Source: Burkholderiales bacterium
GTDB taxonomy: Bacteria; Pseudomonadota; Gammaproteobacteria; Burkholderiales; Casimicrobiaceae
Length of the DNA stretch: 36,929 nt
Direction: 5' to 3'
NCBI GenBank assembly: GCA_020847675.1
Contig: JADLBN010000033.1
Location: 1-36,929, forward strand
Positions 16,083-24,177 of the stretch are shown here, piece after piece. The position numbers and the translations under genes are program-made. Each line of letters starts with the position of its first letter. The stretch's first letter is position 1. The notes under the pieces are model-generated. The model was not told where the DNA came from, did not search any database, and worked only from the letters and a program-made list of their open reading frames with translations.

Positions 16083-16859
16083 TCACGCCGGCGCCTGCGC
16101 GACGGCAGCGTTTCGCGCGTGAGCGAGCAGGCGCACCCTCGCCTCCTCGACCTCGGCCGGCAGGCGGTTGTCGCGTTCCTCGGCAGGCGGAACCGTCCAG
16201 TCGCCGTCCCCGAGCCCGACGCGCCGCGCGAGTTCCCGCAACAGGTCGGCCTGCGCACCGACGTAGGTTTCGTAGCGCACGGCGAGGGCCGGACGTCCGG
16301 ATTCCACGATCAGCGCGTTCCACGCGCGGTTGTGCTCCCGCAGGATCGCCGCGAGCCGAAGCGTGAACTCCGAGGGCTCGAGCGTGACGTCCGCCGCCCT
16401 CGGTCCCGGTGTATCGTCGAACGACCAGAGCCCCGTCGCCAGCGAGACCTGCCACGATACCGCCTGCGCTATCAGATCGTGACGGTACAGGAACACGATC
16501 AGGTCCGCCCGGTCGAGCCAGCGTTCGCGCAGGCCGCGATGGCGCTGGTAGTGGCCCCACTGCACCTTGGCCGCGAACACGCCGTTGACGGACGTGCGCC
16601 GCGCCTCGACTTCGTCGAAGTACGCGGCGTCGTCGCCGGCCTCGATCGACCAGCGCTCCGAGAGCGCCGTCCGCGTGGCATGCCGCAGGTACTCGGTCGG
16701 CAAACCCAGTCCCGCGTTGATCATCTGCCGGCACAGCAGGTAGGAGCCGGAGCGCGGCGTGCTGCAGATCAGGATGCGTCGCCGCGCATCCCGCCGCGGC
16801 CCGTCCCACGACGGCCCGTCGAGGTCGTCGTGGTGCATCCGTCGGTAGGTCGTGGGCAT
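16083..16859 (-). CDS. Stf0-like sulfotransferase
   Basis: This is a predicted PAPS-dependent sulfotransferase (258 aa). The 5'-phosphosulfate-binding loop is 'STPRSGSYLLCRQM' near residues 33-46, the form typical of the Stf0 family that sulfates trehalose-type glycolipids in actinobacteria. 'GVFAAKVQWGHY' and 'LYRHDLIAQAVSW' match conserved family segments. The acceptor in this organism is not evident; a surface glycan or lipid would fit. The ATG at 16859 is chosen; an in-frame ATG lies at 16838. The longer ORF to 17969 is antisense shadow over the AEC transporter gene. No PAPS synthesis genes are in the window. Confidence 0.87.
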   Translation of the reverse strand: MPTTYRRMHHDDLDGPSWDGPRRDARRRILICSTPRSGSYLLCRQMINAGLGLPTEYLRHATRTALSERWSIEAGDDAAYFDEVEARRTSVNGVFAAKVQWGHYQRHRGLRERWLDRADLIVFLYRHDLIAQAVSWQVSLATGLWSFDDTPGPRAADVTLEPSEFTLRLAAILREHNRAWNALIVESGRPALAVRYETYVGAQADLLRELARRVGLGDGDWTVPPAEERDNRLPAEVEEARVRLLAHARNAAVAQAPA

Positions 16860-16994
16860 CGCTGGCGAGGTGTCGGCGCCGGAGGTCAAGTCTACTATGC
16901 GCGCTCGCCTCGACGCTCCGGCGCGACACTCCGCGGGCGATCCCGGTGCCGCCACGGGCGAAGTGCGACAATCGCGGGCCCACGATGCCCGCCG

Positions 16995-17942
16995 ATGGCC
17001 GCGTTCGTCCACTTCGTTTCGCTGACTGCACCGCTGTTCGCGCTGATCGCGCTGGGCTACGCGCTCGCGCGAAGCGGCCGCTGGGGCGACACGGCGACCG
17101 ATGCGCTCACGCGCTTCTGCTTCTCGGTGGCGATCCCTGCGCTGCTCTTCCGGCTGATGAGCGACTTCTCGTCGCTCCCCCGCACCGACCTGCGCGTGCT
17201 TGCCGCCTACTTCGGCGCCTGCCTCGCGGTATTCGCCGTCGGGCGCATGCTGTCGCGATTCGCGTTCCGCCACGACGGCGTCGAGCAGTCCGTGTTCGCG
17301 CTCGCGGGCATCTTCTCGAACTCGGTGCTCCTCGGCATTCCGCTGGTCCAGGTCACGCTCGGCGACCCCGCGATGGCGACCGTCTCGCTCATCGTCGTGT
17401 TCAACGCGCTGATCCTGTGGACGCTGGTGAGCGTCTCGGTCGAGCTCGCGCGCGCCGGTGCGATGTCGGCGCGCAAGTTCGCCGCGACGGCGACGGCCGT
17501 CGTCGCGAACCCCATCATCGCCGCGATTCTCGCCGGCACCGCGTTCGGCTACACCGGCCTCGCGCTGCCGGCTTGGATCGACCGCACGCTCGCGCTGGTC
17601 GCGCAGGCGGCGGTGCCGCTGTCGCTCGTCGTGCTCGGCATGGGACTGGGGCTGCGCGCGCCGGGAGCGCAGTGGCGCGCGAGCCTCGCGATGGCCGCGG
17701 TGAAGCTCGCGGTGCTTCCGCTCGTCGCATGGGGTCTCGCGCGCCTCTTCGGCCTTCCCGATGCCGAGACCACGGTCGTGGTCGTGATGGCCGCGCTGCC
17801 GGTCGGCGCCAACGTCTACCTGATGGCGCGCCAGTTCGGGGCGCTCGAGGGGCCGGTGGCCGCAGGGCTCGTCGTGTCGACTGCGCTCGCGGCCGTCACC
17901 ACGCCGGTGGTGCTGGCGCTCCTCGGTGCGCAGGCGCCGTGA
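16995..17942 (+). CDS. AEC-family transporter (auxin efflux carrier-like permease)
   Basis: This is an integral membrane permease (315 aa) of the AEC/bile-acid-arsenite superfamily, which in bacteria exports or exchanges organic acids such as malate or malonate. The protein is almost wholly hydrophobic, with about ten helices in two halves. Typical features are 'LFALIALGYALARSG' at the N-terminus, 'FCFSVAIPALLFRLM', 'NSVLLGIPLVQ' and 'ALPVGANVYLMARQ'. The ATG at 16995 starts right at the first helix. It is divergent from the sulfotransferase gene and followed closely by an exported-protein gene; the substrate cannot be told from context. Confidence 0.92.
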   Translation: MAAFVHFVSLTAPLFALIALGYALARSGRWGDTATDALTRFCFSVAIPALLFRLMSDFSSLPRTDLRVLAAYFGACLAVFAVGRMLSRFAFRHDGVEQSVFALAGIFSNSVLLGIPLVQVTLGDPAMATVSLIVVFNALILWTLVSVSVELARAGAMSARKFAATATAVVANPIIAAILAGTAFGYTGLALPAWIDRTLALVAQAAVPLSLVVLGMGLGLRAPGAQWRASLAMAAVKLAVLPLVAWGLARLFGLPDAETTVVVVMAALPVGANVYLMARQFGALEGPVAAGLVVSTALAAVTTPVVLALLGAQAP

Positions 17943-17967
17943 CGCGGGCGTGGTAACGTCGCGCTCC

Positions 17968-18747
17968 ATGGAACGAGCGATGGCAGCGATCGGCGCAGCC
18001 CTCGTCGTGGCGGCGCTCGGGTGGACACCCGCTTTCGCGGCACCGGCGCTGTCCGCCGAGTGCGGACCCGCCCCGACGGGCGCGATGTGCCCTGACGGCC
18101 CCTGGTTCTCCTTCTCGACGCTCGAGGTCGACGTGTCGCAGGGCCCGGTGACCTCGCGCTACGACGTCACGCTCGGCGCGGGCAAGGACATCCTCGCGCG
18201 GATCGAGCAGTCCACGCCGCAGTACGTCGGCCGGGCCGAGGTGTTGCTGGTCGACGGGTCGACGATCGTCTACCGCAACGACCGGTCCCTCCCCGGCGAA
18301 GGACAGGAATTGCTGGGCGATCCGCTGCTCGCCGCGCAGGAAGTCGCGGCGCTCCTGCAGATCGCCCTTCCCCGCGGCCCCGGCAAACTCGCGAAGGCGA
18401 CGCCGGTCGACAGTCGCGGCACGCGGATCCTCTCCGCCCGCACGCCAGGCGTGTCGTCGTACTTCGGCCCGCCCTGGACGCTCAAGGGGAGCGTGACTCC
18501 GCAGAAGAACGGAGCGTACGCGTTCGATCTCACCTTCGACTTCCGGCTGGCCAGCCCGGACGGGTCGGTCAGTCCCCGCGAGTACCAGCACCGCTACCGC
18601 GGCCGCATCGGCTTCCCGGCGAAGCGTCCGCGCCTGCCGGACACGATGGACCTGACCGGCTGGACGCTCAACCTGCCGCCCGGCTCGATGCAGGGCTCGA
18701 CGCTGGGCGACCTGCGGAGCGCTCTCGGGGTCCGGCCTCCCCGGTAG
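17968..18747 (+). CDS. Exported protein, unknown function
   Basis: The product (259 aa from the ATG at 17968) has a clear signal peptide ending 'PAFAAPALSAECGP'. An ATG at 17980 is an alternative start. The mature part has one probable disulfide (two Cys within the first 20 mature residues) and a beta-rich pattern ('SRYDVTLGAGKDILARIEQS', 'YAFDLTFDFRLASPDG'). I recognise no catalytic motif. The gene starts 25 bp after the AEC transporter stop and ends 14 bp before the next ORF, so it may be part of a short operon with them. Confidence 0.72.
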   Translation: MERAMAAIGAALVVAALGWTPAFAAPALSAECGPAPTGAMCPDGPWFSFSTLEVDVSQGPVTSRYDVTLGAGKDILARIEQSTPQYVGRAEVLLVDGSTIVYRNDRSLPGEGQELLGDPLLAAQEVAALLQIALPRGPGKLAKATPVDSRGTRILSARTPGVSSYFGPPWTLKGSVTPQKNGAYAFDLTFDFRLASPDGSVSPREYQHRYRGRIGFPAKRPRLPDTMDLTGWTLNLPPGSMQGSTLGDLRSALGVRPPR

Positions 18748-18761
18748 CGGATCGCCGCCGC

Positions 18762-20447
18762 ATGGCGAGGCCTCCGCTCACCGTCGACGTCGTCCGCGCG
18801 CTGCGCCTGGATCTGTCGCGCTTCGGCCCGGGGACCGGCAGGACACGCCGCGCCGCGCAGGCCCGCGGCTCCGGCGCGCCGTTCGCCGATGCGCAGGCAC
18901 TCCTCGACTGGCACGACCTGATGCTCTTCGTGCTCGCGCACCCGGCCGCGCGCGGCGACATCGCGTACGGAGAGCGCGAACTCGCGCGCACCGCGGATGC
19001 CGCTCGCGCGATCGGAGCGCGCGGCAGCGCCCGGGATCGCAGGCTGCTGCGGGAGACCGGGATCGCGTGGACGACGGTGCGCGCGCGCTTCGGTCTCGCG
19101 TTCGCGCGCTGGCTGGTCGAACGCCATCCCGGACGCGCGACGCTCGATGCGATCGACGACGATCCCGTCGCGCTCACCGAGGCGATCGCGCCTGCGCTGC
19201 CCGGCGCGCAGTCGGACATCGCGGCCGGCGGCCACCTCGACGGCCTCGACCTGGCCGAGGCGTTCTCCGGACGAGGCGACCCTCTCGCGTGGCTCGTGCG
19301 CAGCTTCGACGCGATCGCCGCACCCGAGGCGGTGCGCGAGCAGGTCTTCGAGTCGGTCGGAGCGTGGTCCCGGATCGCGCTTGCCGACTCGGCACTGTCG
19401 CGCACGTTCCTGCGCGGCCCGTCGCGGCGGCCTCACCTCGTCTCGCGGCTGGTGCGCGGATTCGAACTGGCCGGCGTGCTCGGCGCTCCGCTGCCGAAGC
19501 CGCGTGCCGCAGGGCTGCTCGAACGGCAGGCCGCGCTCGACGCGAGCCGCGGCGCGATCGCGGTCCTGGGCCGCGAGACGGACGCGCTGGCGACGACGTC
19601 CGCCCGCGACACCGAGATCCACGAACTGGGGCGCGGACTGGTGATCGCGCTCCACGCGCCGCAACCGGGCCGCGCGGGCGCGTTCGACGCGCACGTCGGC
19701 TTCGCGCTCCACCGCAACGGCGTGCCGGTCGCCTACGGCGGCGGCTGGCCGTTCGCCGGAGGGTGTCGCATCGGCGTCAACGTGTTTCCGGCGTTTCGCG
19801 GCGGCGAGTCGGCGTGGTTGTTCGCACAGGTCCTGCGCGCCTACCGGCAGCGCTTCCGGGTCGGGCGCTTCGTCGTCGAGCCCTACCAGTTCGGCGCCGG
19901 CAACCGCGAGGGTCTCGAGTCCGGCGCCTTCTGGTTCTACTGGCGGCTGGGCTTTCGTCCGGTCGTGCCGCGCGTGCTCGCCCTCGCCGAGGGCGAGGCG
20001 GCGAAGCTCGCGGCCGATCGGAACTACCGCGCCCCGATCGCGATGCTGCGGCGGTTCACGGCGAGCGACGTCGCACTCGAGCTCGCGCGCGCGAGCGTTC
20101 CGCCCGACGCCGCCGAATTGGCCGAAGCGGCCTCGCGCTGGCTGGTGGACCACGGTGCCGGTGACGTCGCGCGGGCGGCGCGACACGCGCTGACGATCGT
20201 CGAGCGCCGGCTCGGCCTGCGTGCCCCGAAGGAACCCGCGGTCCGCAGCGTCTGGCTCGCCTGGGCGCCGGTCCTCGCCCAGGTTCGCTCGCTCGGTCGC
20301 TGGCCGGCCGGCGACCGCGGCAGGCTCGCGTCGGTCCTGCGGGCGAAAGCGCTCGACGAGTTCGCCTTCCAGGCGCGGCTCGTCCGTTTCCCGCGCCTGT
20401 GCGACGCGCTTCGCGCGGTCGCGGCGAGCGCCCGCGACGGCGTTTGA
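18762..20447 (+). CDS. Large protein of unknown function with GNAT-like core
   Basis: The product (561 aa) is cytoplasmic by sequence. The N-terminal ~280 residues are helical with no known motif. Residues about 305-402 look like an acyltransferase fold: 'AHVGFALHRNGVPVAYGGGW', then 'GVNVFPAFRGGESAWLFAQVLRAYRQ' (position of the acyl-CoA loop), then 'GAGNREGLESGAFWFYWRLGFRPV', whose end matches the 'FY..LGFR' strand-helix of GNAT enzymes. The canonical Q/RxxGxG/A loop is replaced, so CoA binding is not certain. It lies between an exported protein and a SET-domain methyltransferase, possibly in one transcript. I know no characterised member. Confidence 0.7.
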   Translation: MARPPLTVDVVRALRLDLSRFGPGTGRTRRAAQARGSGAPFADAQALLDWHDLMLFVLAHPAARGDIAYGERELARTADAARAIGARGSARDRRLLRETGIAWTTVRARFGLAFARWLVERHPGRATLDAIDDDPVALTEAIAPALPGAQSDIAAGGHLDGLDLAEAFSGRGDPLAWLVRSFDAIAAPEAVREQVFESVGAWSRIALADSALSRTFLRGPSRRPHLVSRLVRGFELAGVLGAPLPKPRAAGLLERQAALDASRGAIAVLGRETDALATTSARDTEIHELGRGLVIALHAPQPGRAGAFDAHVGFALHRNGVPVAYGGGWPFAGGCRIGVNVFPAFRGGESAWLFAQVLRAYRQRFRVGRFVVEPYQFGAGNREGLESGAFWFYWRLGFRPVVPRVLALAEGEAAKLAADRNYRAPIAMLRRFTASDVALELARASVPPDAAELAEAASRWLVDHGAGDVARAARHALTIVERRLGLRAPKEPAVRSVWLAWAPVLAQVRSLGRWPAGDRGRLASVLRAKALDEFAFQARLVRFPRLCDALRAVAASARDGV

Positions 20448-20479
20448 TAACATCGGGGACCGCGTAGCCGACTCCTCCG

Positions 20480-20959
20480 ATGTCTGCCCGTTCCCCCAAA
20501 ACGAAGTCCAAGCAGGCTCCCCGCCGTCCGTGGCGCGTGGTGCAGTCGCCGATCCACGGGCGCGGCGTCGTCGCCACGCGGACCATCCGCAAGGGCGAGA
20601 CGATCCTCGAGTACCGGGGCCGTCGGACCACCTGGGAGGAAGCCTGCGAAGGCCCGGATTCCGACGCGGACAACCCGTACCACACGTTCCTGTTCTCGCT
20701 CGACGACGGCCGCGTGATCGACGCGTCGGTGCGCGGCAACGCCGCGCGCTGGGTCAACCACTCCTGCGCGCCCAACTGCGACACCTACGAGGACGAGGAC
20801 GGCCGCGTGTTCATCGAGGCGCGCCGCACGATCCGCGCGGGCGAGGAACTCGCGTACGACTACCAGCTCCAGCACGACGGCCCGATCGGGCCTCGCATCC
20901 GCAAGCGCTACGCCTGCCGCTGCGGCGCCCCGCGCTGCCGCGGGACCATGCTCGCCTGA
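20480..20959 (+). CDS. SET-domain protein lysine methyltransferase with post-SET motif
   Basis: This is a compact protein methyltransferase (159 aa) using S-adenosylmethionine. The SET core runs from residue 18: 'GRGVVATRTIRKGE' (27-40), 'VRGNAARWVNHSCAPNC' (84-100, with N93/H94 binding the cofactor) and 'GEELAYDY' (121-128, catalytic Tyr). A post-SET zinc motif CxCx4C follows (C146, C148, C153) and would be completed by C100, as in eukaryotic histone methyltransferases. The N-terminus is Lys/Arg rich. The target in a bacterium is unknown; nucleoid proteins or ribosomal proteins are the usual candidates. It begins 32 bp after the GNAT-like gene. Confidence 0.92.
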   Translation: MSARSPKTKSKQAPRRPWRVVQSPIHGRGVVATRTIRKGETILEYRGRRTTWEEACEGPDSDADNPYHTFLFSLDDGRVIDASVRGNAARWVNHSCAPNCDTYEDEDGRVFIEARRTIRAGEELAYDYQLQHDGPIGPRIRKRYACRCGAPRCRGTMLA

Positions 20960-21096
20960 CCGCCGGCCGGCGGCACGGCAGGTCCTCTGTCCGGCCCTCC
21001 AGGGCGCGGCTCCTGCGTCGATCGCCCGCGCACGTTCCCGGGGACTTCGCTGCGGGTCGATAGCTTCGGCCGATCGTCGCGATAAACATAACTGAT

Positions 21097-21145
21097 TTGT
21101 ATCATTCTCGTTTGTTTGATAATATGCGAATCGTTCTCATTCATT
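21097..21145 (+). promoter_or_regulatory. ahpC promoter with Fur-box-like operator
   Basis: This lies in an AT-rich island. A -35-like ttgtat (21097-21102) is followed by taatat (21120-21125) at 17-bp spacing, or gataat (21118-21123) at 15 bp. Overlapping the -10, 21117-21145 read on the minus strand gives 'aatgagaacgattcgcat', close to Fur-box half-sites. A second similar string, 'cgagaatgatac', lies at 21099-21110 on the minus strand. Fur-type control is inferred from similarity only; the OxyR pattern ATAG-N7-CTAT is not seen. Confidence 0.5.
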
Positions 21146-21167
21146 ACCTTTCACCGAGGAGATCCGC

Positions 21168-21716
21168 ATGAAGACCGTCGGCCAGAAGCTCGAGCATTTC
21201 AGCGTCGTGGGCGTGAAGCCCGGGTTCAACCAGCACGAGGAAAAGGGCGTCTCGGCGTTCGAAACGATCACCGAAGCCTCGTTCCCCGGCAAGTGGAAGA
21301 TCGTCTACTTCTACCCGAAGGACTTCACCTTCGTGTGCCCGACCGAGATCGTCGGCTTCGCGAAGCTCGCGAACGACTTCGCCGACCGCGACGCGGTGGT
21401 GCTGGGCGGGTCGACCGACAACGAGTTCGCCAAGCTCGGCTGGCGCCGCGATCACGCGGACCTGAAGAGCCTCAACCACTGGCAGTTCGCCGACGTCCAG
21501 GGCTCGCTCGTCGACCAGCTCGGCGTGCGGGACGAGAAGGAAGGCGTGGCGCTTCGCGCGACCTTCGTGATCGACCCGGACAACGTGATCCAGCACGTTT
21601 CGGTCAACAACCTGAACGTGGGCCGCAACCCGGACGAGATCCTGCGCGTCCTCGACGGCCTGCAGACCGACGAACTGTGCCCCTGCAACCGCAAGGTCGG
21701 CGGCACGACGATCTGA
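21168..21716 (+). CDS. ahpC: Alkyl hydroperoxide reductase AhpC-type peroxiredoxin
   Basis: This is a 2-Cys peroxiredoxin (182 aa) that reduces hydrogen peroxide and organic peroxides in the cytoplasm. The peroxidatic cysteine is C57 in 'FTFVCPTE'; the C-terminal pair C171/C173 in 'CPCNR' matches the three-cysteine arrangement of mycobacterial AhpC, which is reduced by AhpD rather than AhpF. The matching ahpD follows at 21938, which supports this pairing. The ATG has a good ribosome site (gaggag). The promoter lies in an AT-rich island with Fur-box-like sequence, and a strong hairpin follows the stop. Confidence 0.96.
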   Translation: MKTVGQKLEHFSVVGVKPGFNQHEEKGVSAFETITEASFPGKWKIVYFYPKDFTFVCPTEIVGFAKLANDFADRDAVVLGGSTDNEFAKLGWRRDHADLKSLNHWQFADVQGSLVDQLGVRDEKEGVALRATFVIDPDNVIQHVSVNNLNVGRNPDEILRVLDGLQTDELCPCNRKVGGTTI

Positions 21717-21741
21717 CGCGGACGCCCGGAGGGATGCGCGC

Positions 21742-21768
21742 CCCTCTCCCCCGATGACGGGGAGAGGG
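21742..21768. terminator. 10-bp hairpin after ahpC
   Basis: ccctctcccc and ggggagaggg form a perfect 10-bp stem with a 7-nt loop, 26 nt after the ahpC stop. No T-tract follows. It may limit read-through into ahpD or stabilise the ahpC message; this kind of string also recurs as an intergenic repeat in many proteobacteria (from memory). Confidence 0.45.
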
Positions 21769-21937
21769 CTCGCAGCCCGGGCAGGCAAGGCGAGACTCGG
21801 CTTTCGCGGAGTCGATGGTCGATGCTCGATCGTTGCGACGAGCGAGAGTCGAGTCCGACCCCGATCGAGTCCCGACCTGCCTGCCTCACGCCCCCTGTCC
21901 CACGCACATCACCGACGCCACACTGCCGGAGACGACC

Positions 21938-22489
21938 ATGACCGCGCTCAACACCCTCAAGGCCCGCCTGCCCGACTGGGCGAAGGACATCCGCCTCAAC
22001 CTCGACGCCACGATCGCGCGCTCGAGCCTCGAACCGCGCCTCGCCGCGGGCGCGGCGCTCGCCGCGGCGTACGCCGCCCGATCGCCCTCGCTGGTCGAGA
22101 CGTTCCGCGACCCGGAGTTCCTCGACGCGCAGCACGCGAACGCGGCGCTGACCGCCGCGGCACTCATGGGAATGAACAACGTCTGGTACCCGTTCGTCGA
22201 AATGGCCGACGACGCCGAACTGAAGACGCTGCGTCCCGAACTTCGCATGAACGCGTACGCGACCCACGGCGGCGTCGACAAGGTCGCCTTCGAGCTCTAC
22301 GCGCTCGCCGCCTCGATCGTGGGCAAGTGCGAGTACTGCGTGCAATCCCACTCGCGCCTGCTCAAGGAAGCCGGCCTCACGACGCAGCAGGTGCGCGACG
22401 TGGGCCGCATAGCCGCGACCGTGCGCGCTGCCGCGCTCGCGCTCGACGTCGCTCCGGTTCCTTCGGCCGCGGAGCCGGTCGCCGCGTAA
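21938..22489 (+). CDS. ahpD: Alkylhydroperoxidase AhpD-like protein
   Basis: This is a carboxymuconolactone decarboxylase-fold protein (183 aa) expected to reduce AhpC. The active site is E119 followed by 'CEYCVQSH' (C131, C134, H138), matching the Glu/Cys-x-x-Cys/His proton relay of mycobacterial AhpD almost residue for residue. The length equals that family. The ATG at 21938 is chosen over the longer ORF start at 21815, which adds unrelated residues. It lies 221 bp after ahpC, with a hairpin between, so it may have its own promoter as well as read-through. A weak inverted repeat (gatcccacg, 22533/22568) follows its stop. Confidence 0.93.
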   Translation: MTALNTLKARLPDWAKDIRLNLDATIARSSLEPRLAAGAALAAAYAARSPSLVETFRDPEFLDAQHANAALTAAALMGMNNVWYPFVEMADDAELKTLRPELRMNAYATHGGVDKVAFELYALAASIVGKCEYCVQSHSRLLKEAGLTTQQVRDVGRIAATVRAAALALDVAPVPSAAEPVAA

Positions 22490-22664
22490 CGTCGGCCTCC
22501 GGTCCCACGGACCGGCGCCGGCCGCCACCCCGGATCCCACGGCCGTCCCGCGGACCGCAGTCCGGTTCGTGGGATCGGAGGCAAGCGGCGCCGATTGCGC
22601 GATGCCGCGCGCGTCGTCAGAATGCGCGACGCCCGCGGCGCAAGCCGCGCCACGAAAGCGCCCC

Positions 22665-23771
22665 ATGGCCAGGAAAGCCCCTGCCGCACCCACCGGCCGG
22701 CTCATCGTCGTCGAGCACCGTTCGCGAGTCCTCGCCGGCAACCCGCTGGGGGATCCGCACGTGCGGAGGCTGCCGGTCTGGCTGCCTCCCGGCTACGACG
22801 AAGGCTCGACTCGCGGTCGCGGCCGCCGCTTTCCGGTGCTGTTCGACCTCGTGGGCTTCACCGGGTCGGGCCTCTCCCACGTCAACTGGCGTCCGTTCGA
22901 CGAGAACGTGCCCGAGCGCCTCGCTCGCCTCGTGCGCGACGGCAGGATGGGTCCCTGCATCGTCGCGTTCCCGGACTGCTTCACGAGCCTCGGCGGCAAC
23001 CAGTACGTCAATTCGCCCGCGATCGGCCGCTACGCGGACTACCTGACGCGCGAACTGGTGCCGTTCGTCGACCGCGAGTTCCGCACGCTCGCCTCGCGCG
23101 AGCACCGCGGCTGCTTCGGCAAGTCGTCGGGGGGCTACGGCGCGATCGTGCACGGGATGCGCTACCCGGAGACCTGGGCGGCGGTGGCCGATCACTCGGG
23201 CGACGCGATGTTCGAGTTCTGCTACTACACCGACCTGCCGCGCACGCTGAACGAACTCGACCGCTACCGGATGCCGAAGCGTCGCGCGGGGCGCGCTACG
23301 CTGGCGCACGCGGCACGCGTCGCCGACGGACGCGACGACGGCCGCATCCGGCGCTTCCTCGACGCGATCTGGGCCAAGGACAAGGTCAACGACGGCGAGG
23401 TGCACGCGCTGATGATGCTTGCGATGGCCGCGACCTACGACCCGGTTCCGCGCGACAAGCTGGGCTTCCGCCTGCCGGTCAATCTGGAGACGGGCGCCCT
23501 GATCCCGACGCGCTGGCGCCGCTGGAAGGCGCACGACCCGGTCGAGATGGTGGCGCGCCACGTCAAGTCGCTCAAACGGCTGAAGGCGATCTGGGTCGAC
23601 TGCGGCTGGCGCGACCAGTACCACCTGCACTACGGTTCGCGGATGCTCTCGCTCGCGCTCTCGCGCCACGGGATCCGGCACGTCTACGAGGAGTTCGACG
23701 ACACGCACTCGTCGATCGACTACCGGATGGACGCGAGCCTTCCCTACCTCTACCGCGCGATCAAGCCCTGA
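22665..23771 (+). CDS. Alpha/beta-hydrolase, putative esterase family
   Basis: This is a predicted serine esterase (368 aa) of the esterase D/enterochelin esterase-like type. The nucleophile is S154 in 'FGKSSGGYGA' (GxSxG). A late acid/histidine is seen in 'YEEFDDTHSSIDYR', where the His would complete the triad, and 'IWVDCGWRDQYH' fits the strand carrying the acid. No signal peptide is seen with the ATG at 22665; the longer ORF from 22569 adds an Ala/Ser-rich tail. Substrate is not deducible; polar esters or small acyl compounds are usual. It stands after ahpD, same strand, after 175 bp. Confidence 0.85.
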   Translation: MARKAPAAPTGRLIVVEHRSRVLAGNPLGDPHVRRLPVWLPPGYDEGSTRGRGRRFPVLFDLVGFTGSGLSHVNWRPFDENVPERLARLVRDGRMGPCIVAFPDCFTSLGGNQYVNSPAIGRYADYLTRELVPFVDREFRTLASREHRGCFGKSSGGYGAIVHGMRYPETWAAVADHSGDAMFEFCYYTDLPRTLNELDRYRMPKRRAGRATLAHAARVADGRDDGRIRRFLDAIWAKDKVNDGEVHALMMLAMAATYDPVPRDKLGFRLPVNLETGALIPTRWRRWKAHDPVEMVARHVKSLKRLKAIWVDCGWRDQYHLHYGSRMLSLALSRHGIRHVYEEFDDTHSSIDYRMDASLPYLYRAIKP

Positions 23772-24107
23772 TCGGCGCGGCGGCCTCCTGGCGCCGTTCG
23801 GACGGTCCGGCTCGGGGACGAACCGGGATCCGCCTCTCCGGGCGGCGGACCGAAGGGTCGGCGATCCCTGCCGGGAGCACGCGCAGGCGCGAGCCTTTCC
23901 CGCCGCACGCGGACCTGACCGGAGCGCGAAACGGCGATCCCCGCGATCCGCGTGGCAGCGGACGCTTCGGGCCCGCCGGGGTCCTCTCCTAGCAGCATGA
24001 TTCAAAACGCGGCCCAGGGCGACGGTGTGCGCACGACACCCGGTGTTTCGTGCCGTTGCCGGCGGTCGTCCGACGGGCCGCCCCTAGGGCGACCGCCTGA
24101 AATCACC
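23772..24107. other. Non-coding stretch after the esterase gene; hairpin at 24061-24097
   Basis: The ORFs reported here have composition typical of shadows in GC-rich DNA, and none has a ribosome site or recognisable domain. An 8-bp inverted repeat (ggcggtcg at 24061-24068, cgaccgcc at 24090-24097) lies near the right end. Nothing else is recognised. Confidence 0.4.
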
Positions 24108-24173
24108 TCGATGCAAAAGGCGCGACGCAGCCTTCTCGTCGTCCGGGAACCGCTCGGACGCCTTTTGCATCGA
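24108..24173. repeat. 15-bp perfect inverted repeat, 36-nt spacer
   Basis: Arms tcgatgcaaaaggcg (24108-24122) and cgccttttgcatcga (24159-24173) are exact complements. The spacer contains a smaller stem gtccg/cggac. It starts 4 nt beyond the stop of the leftward small gene at 24178, so it may form that transcript's 3' structure. It could also be a small repeat element. Confidence 0.6.
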
Positions 24174-24177
24174 CCCG

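Noticed and set aside
21742-21768. Strong rho-independent terminator after ahpC
   Set aside because: The stem is perfect but there is no T-tract, so I list it only as a possible terminator-like hairpin.
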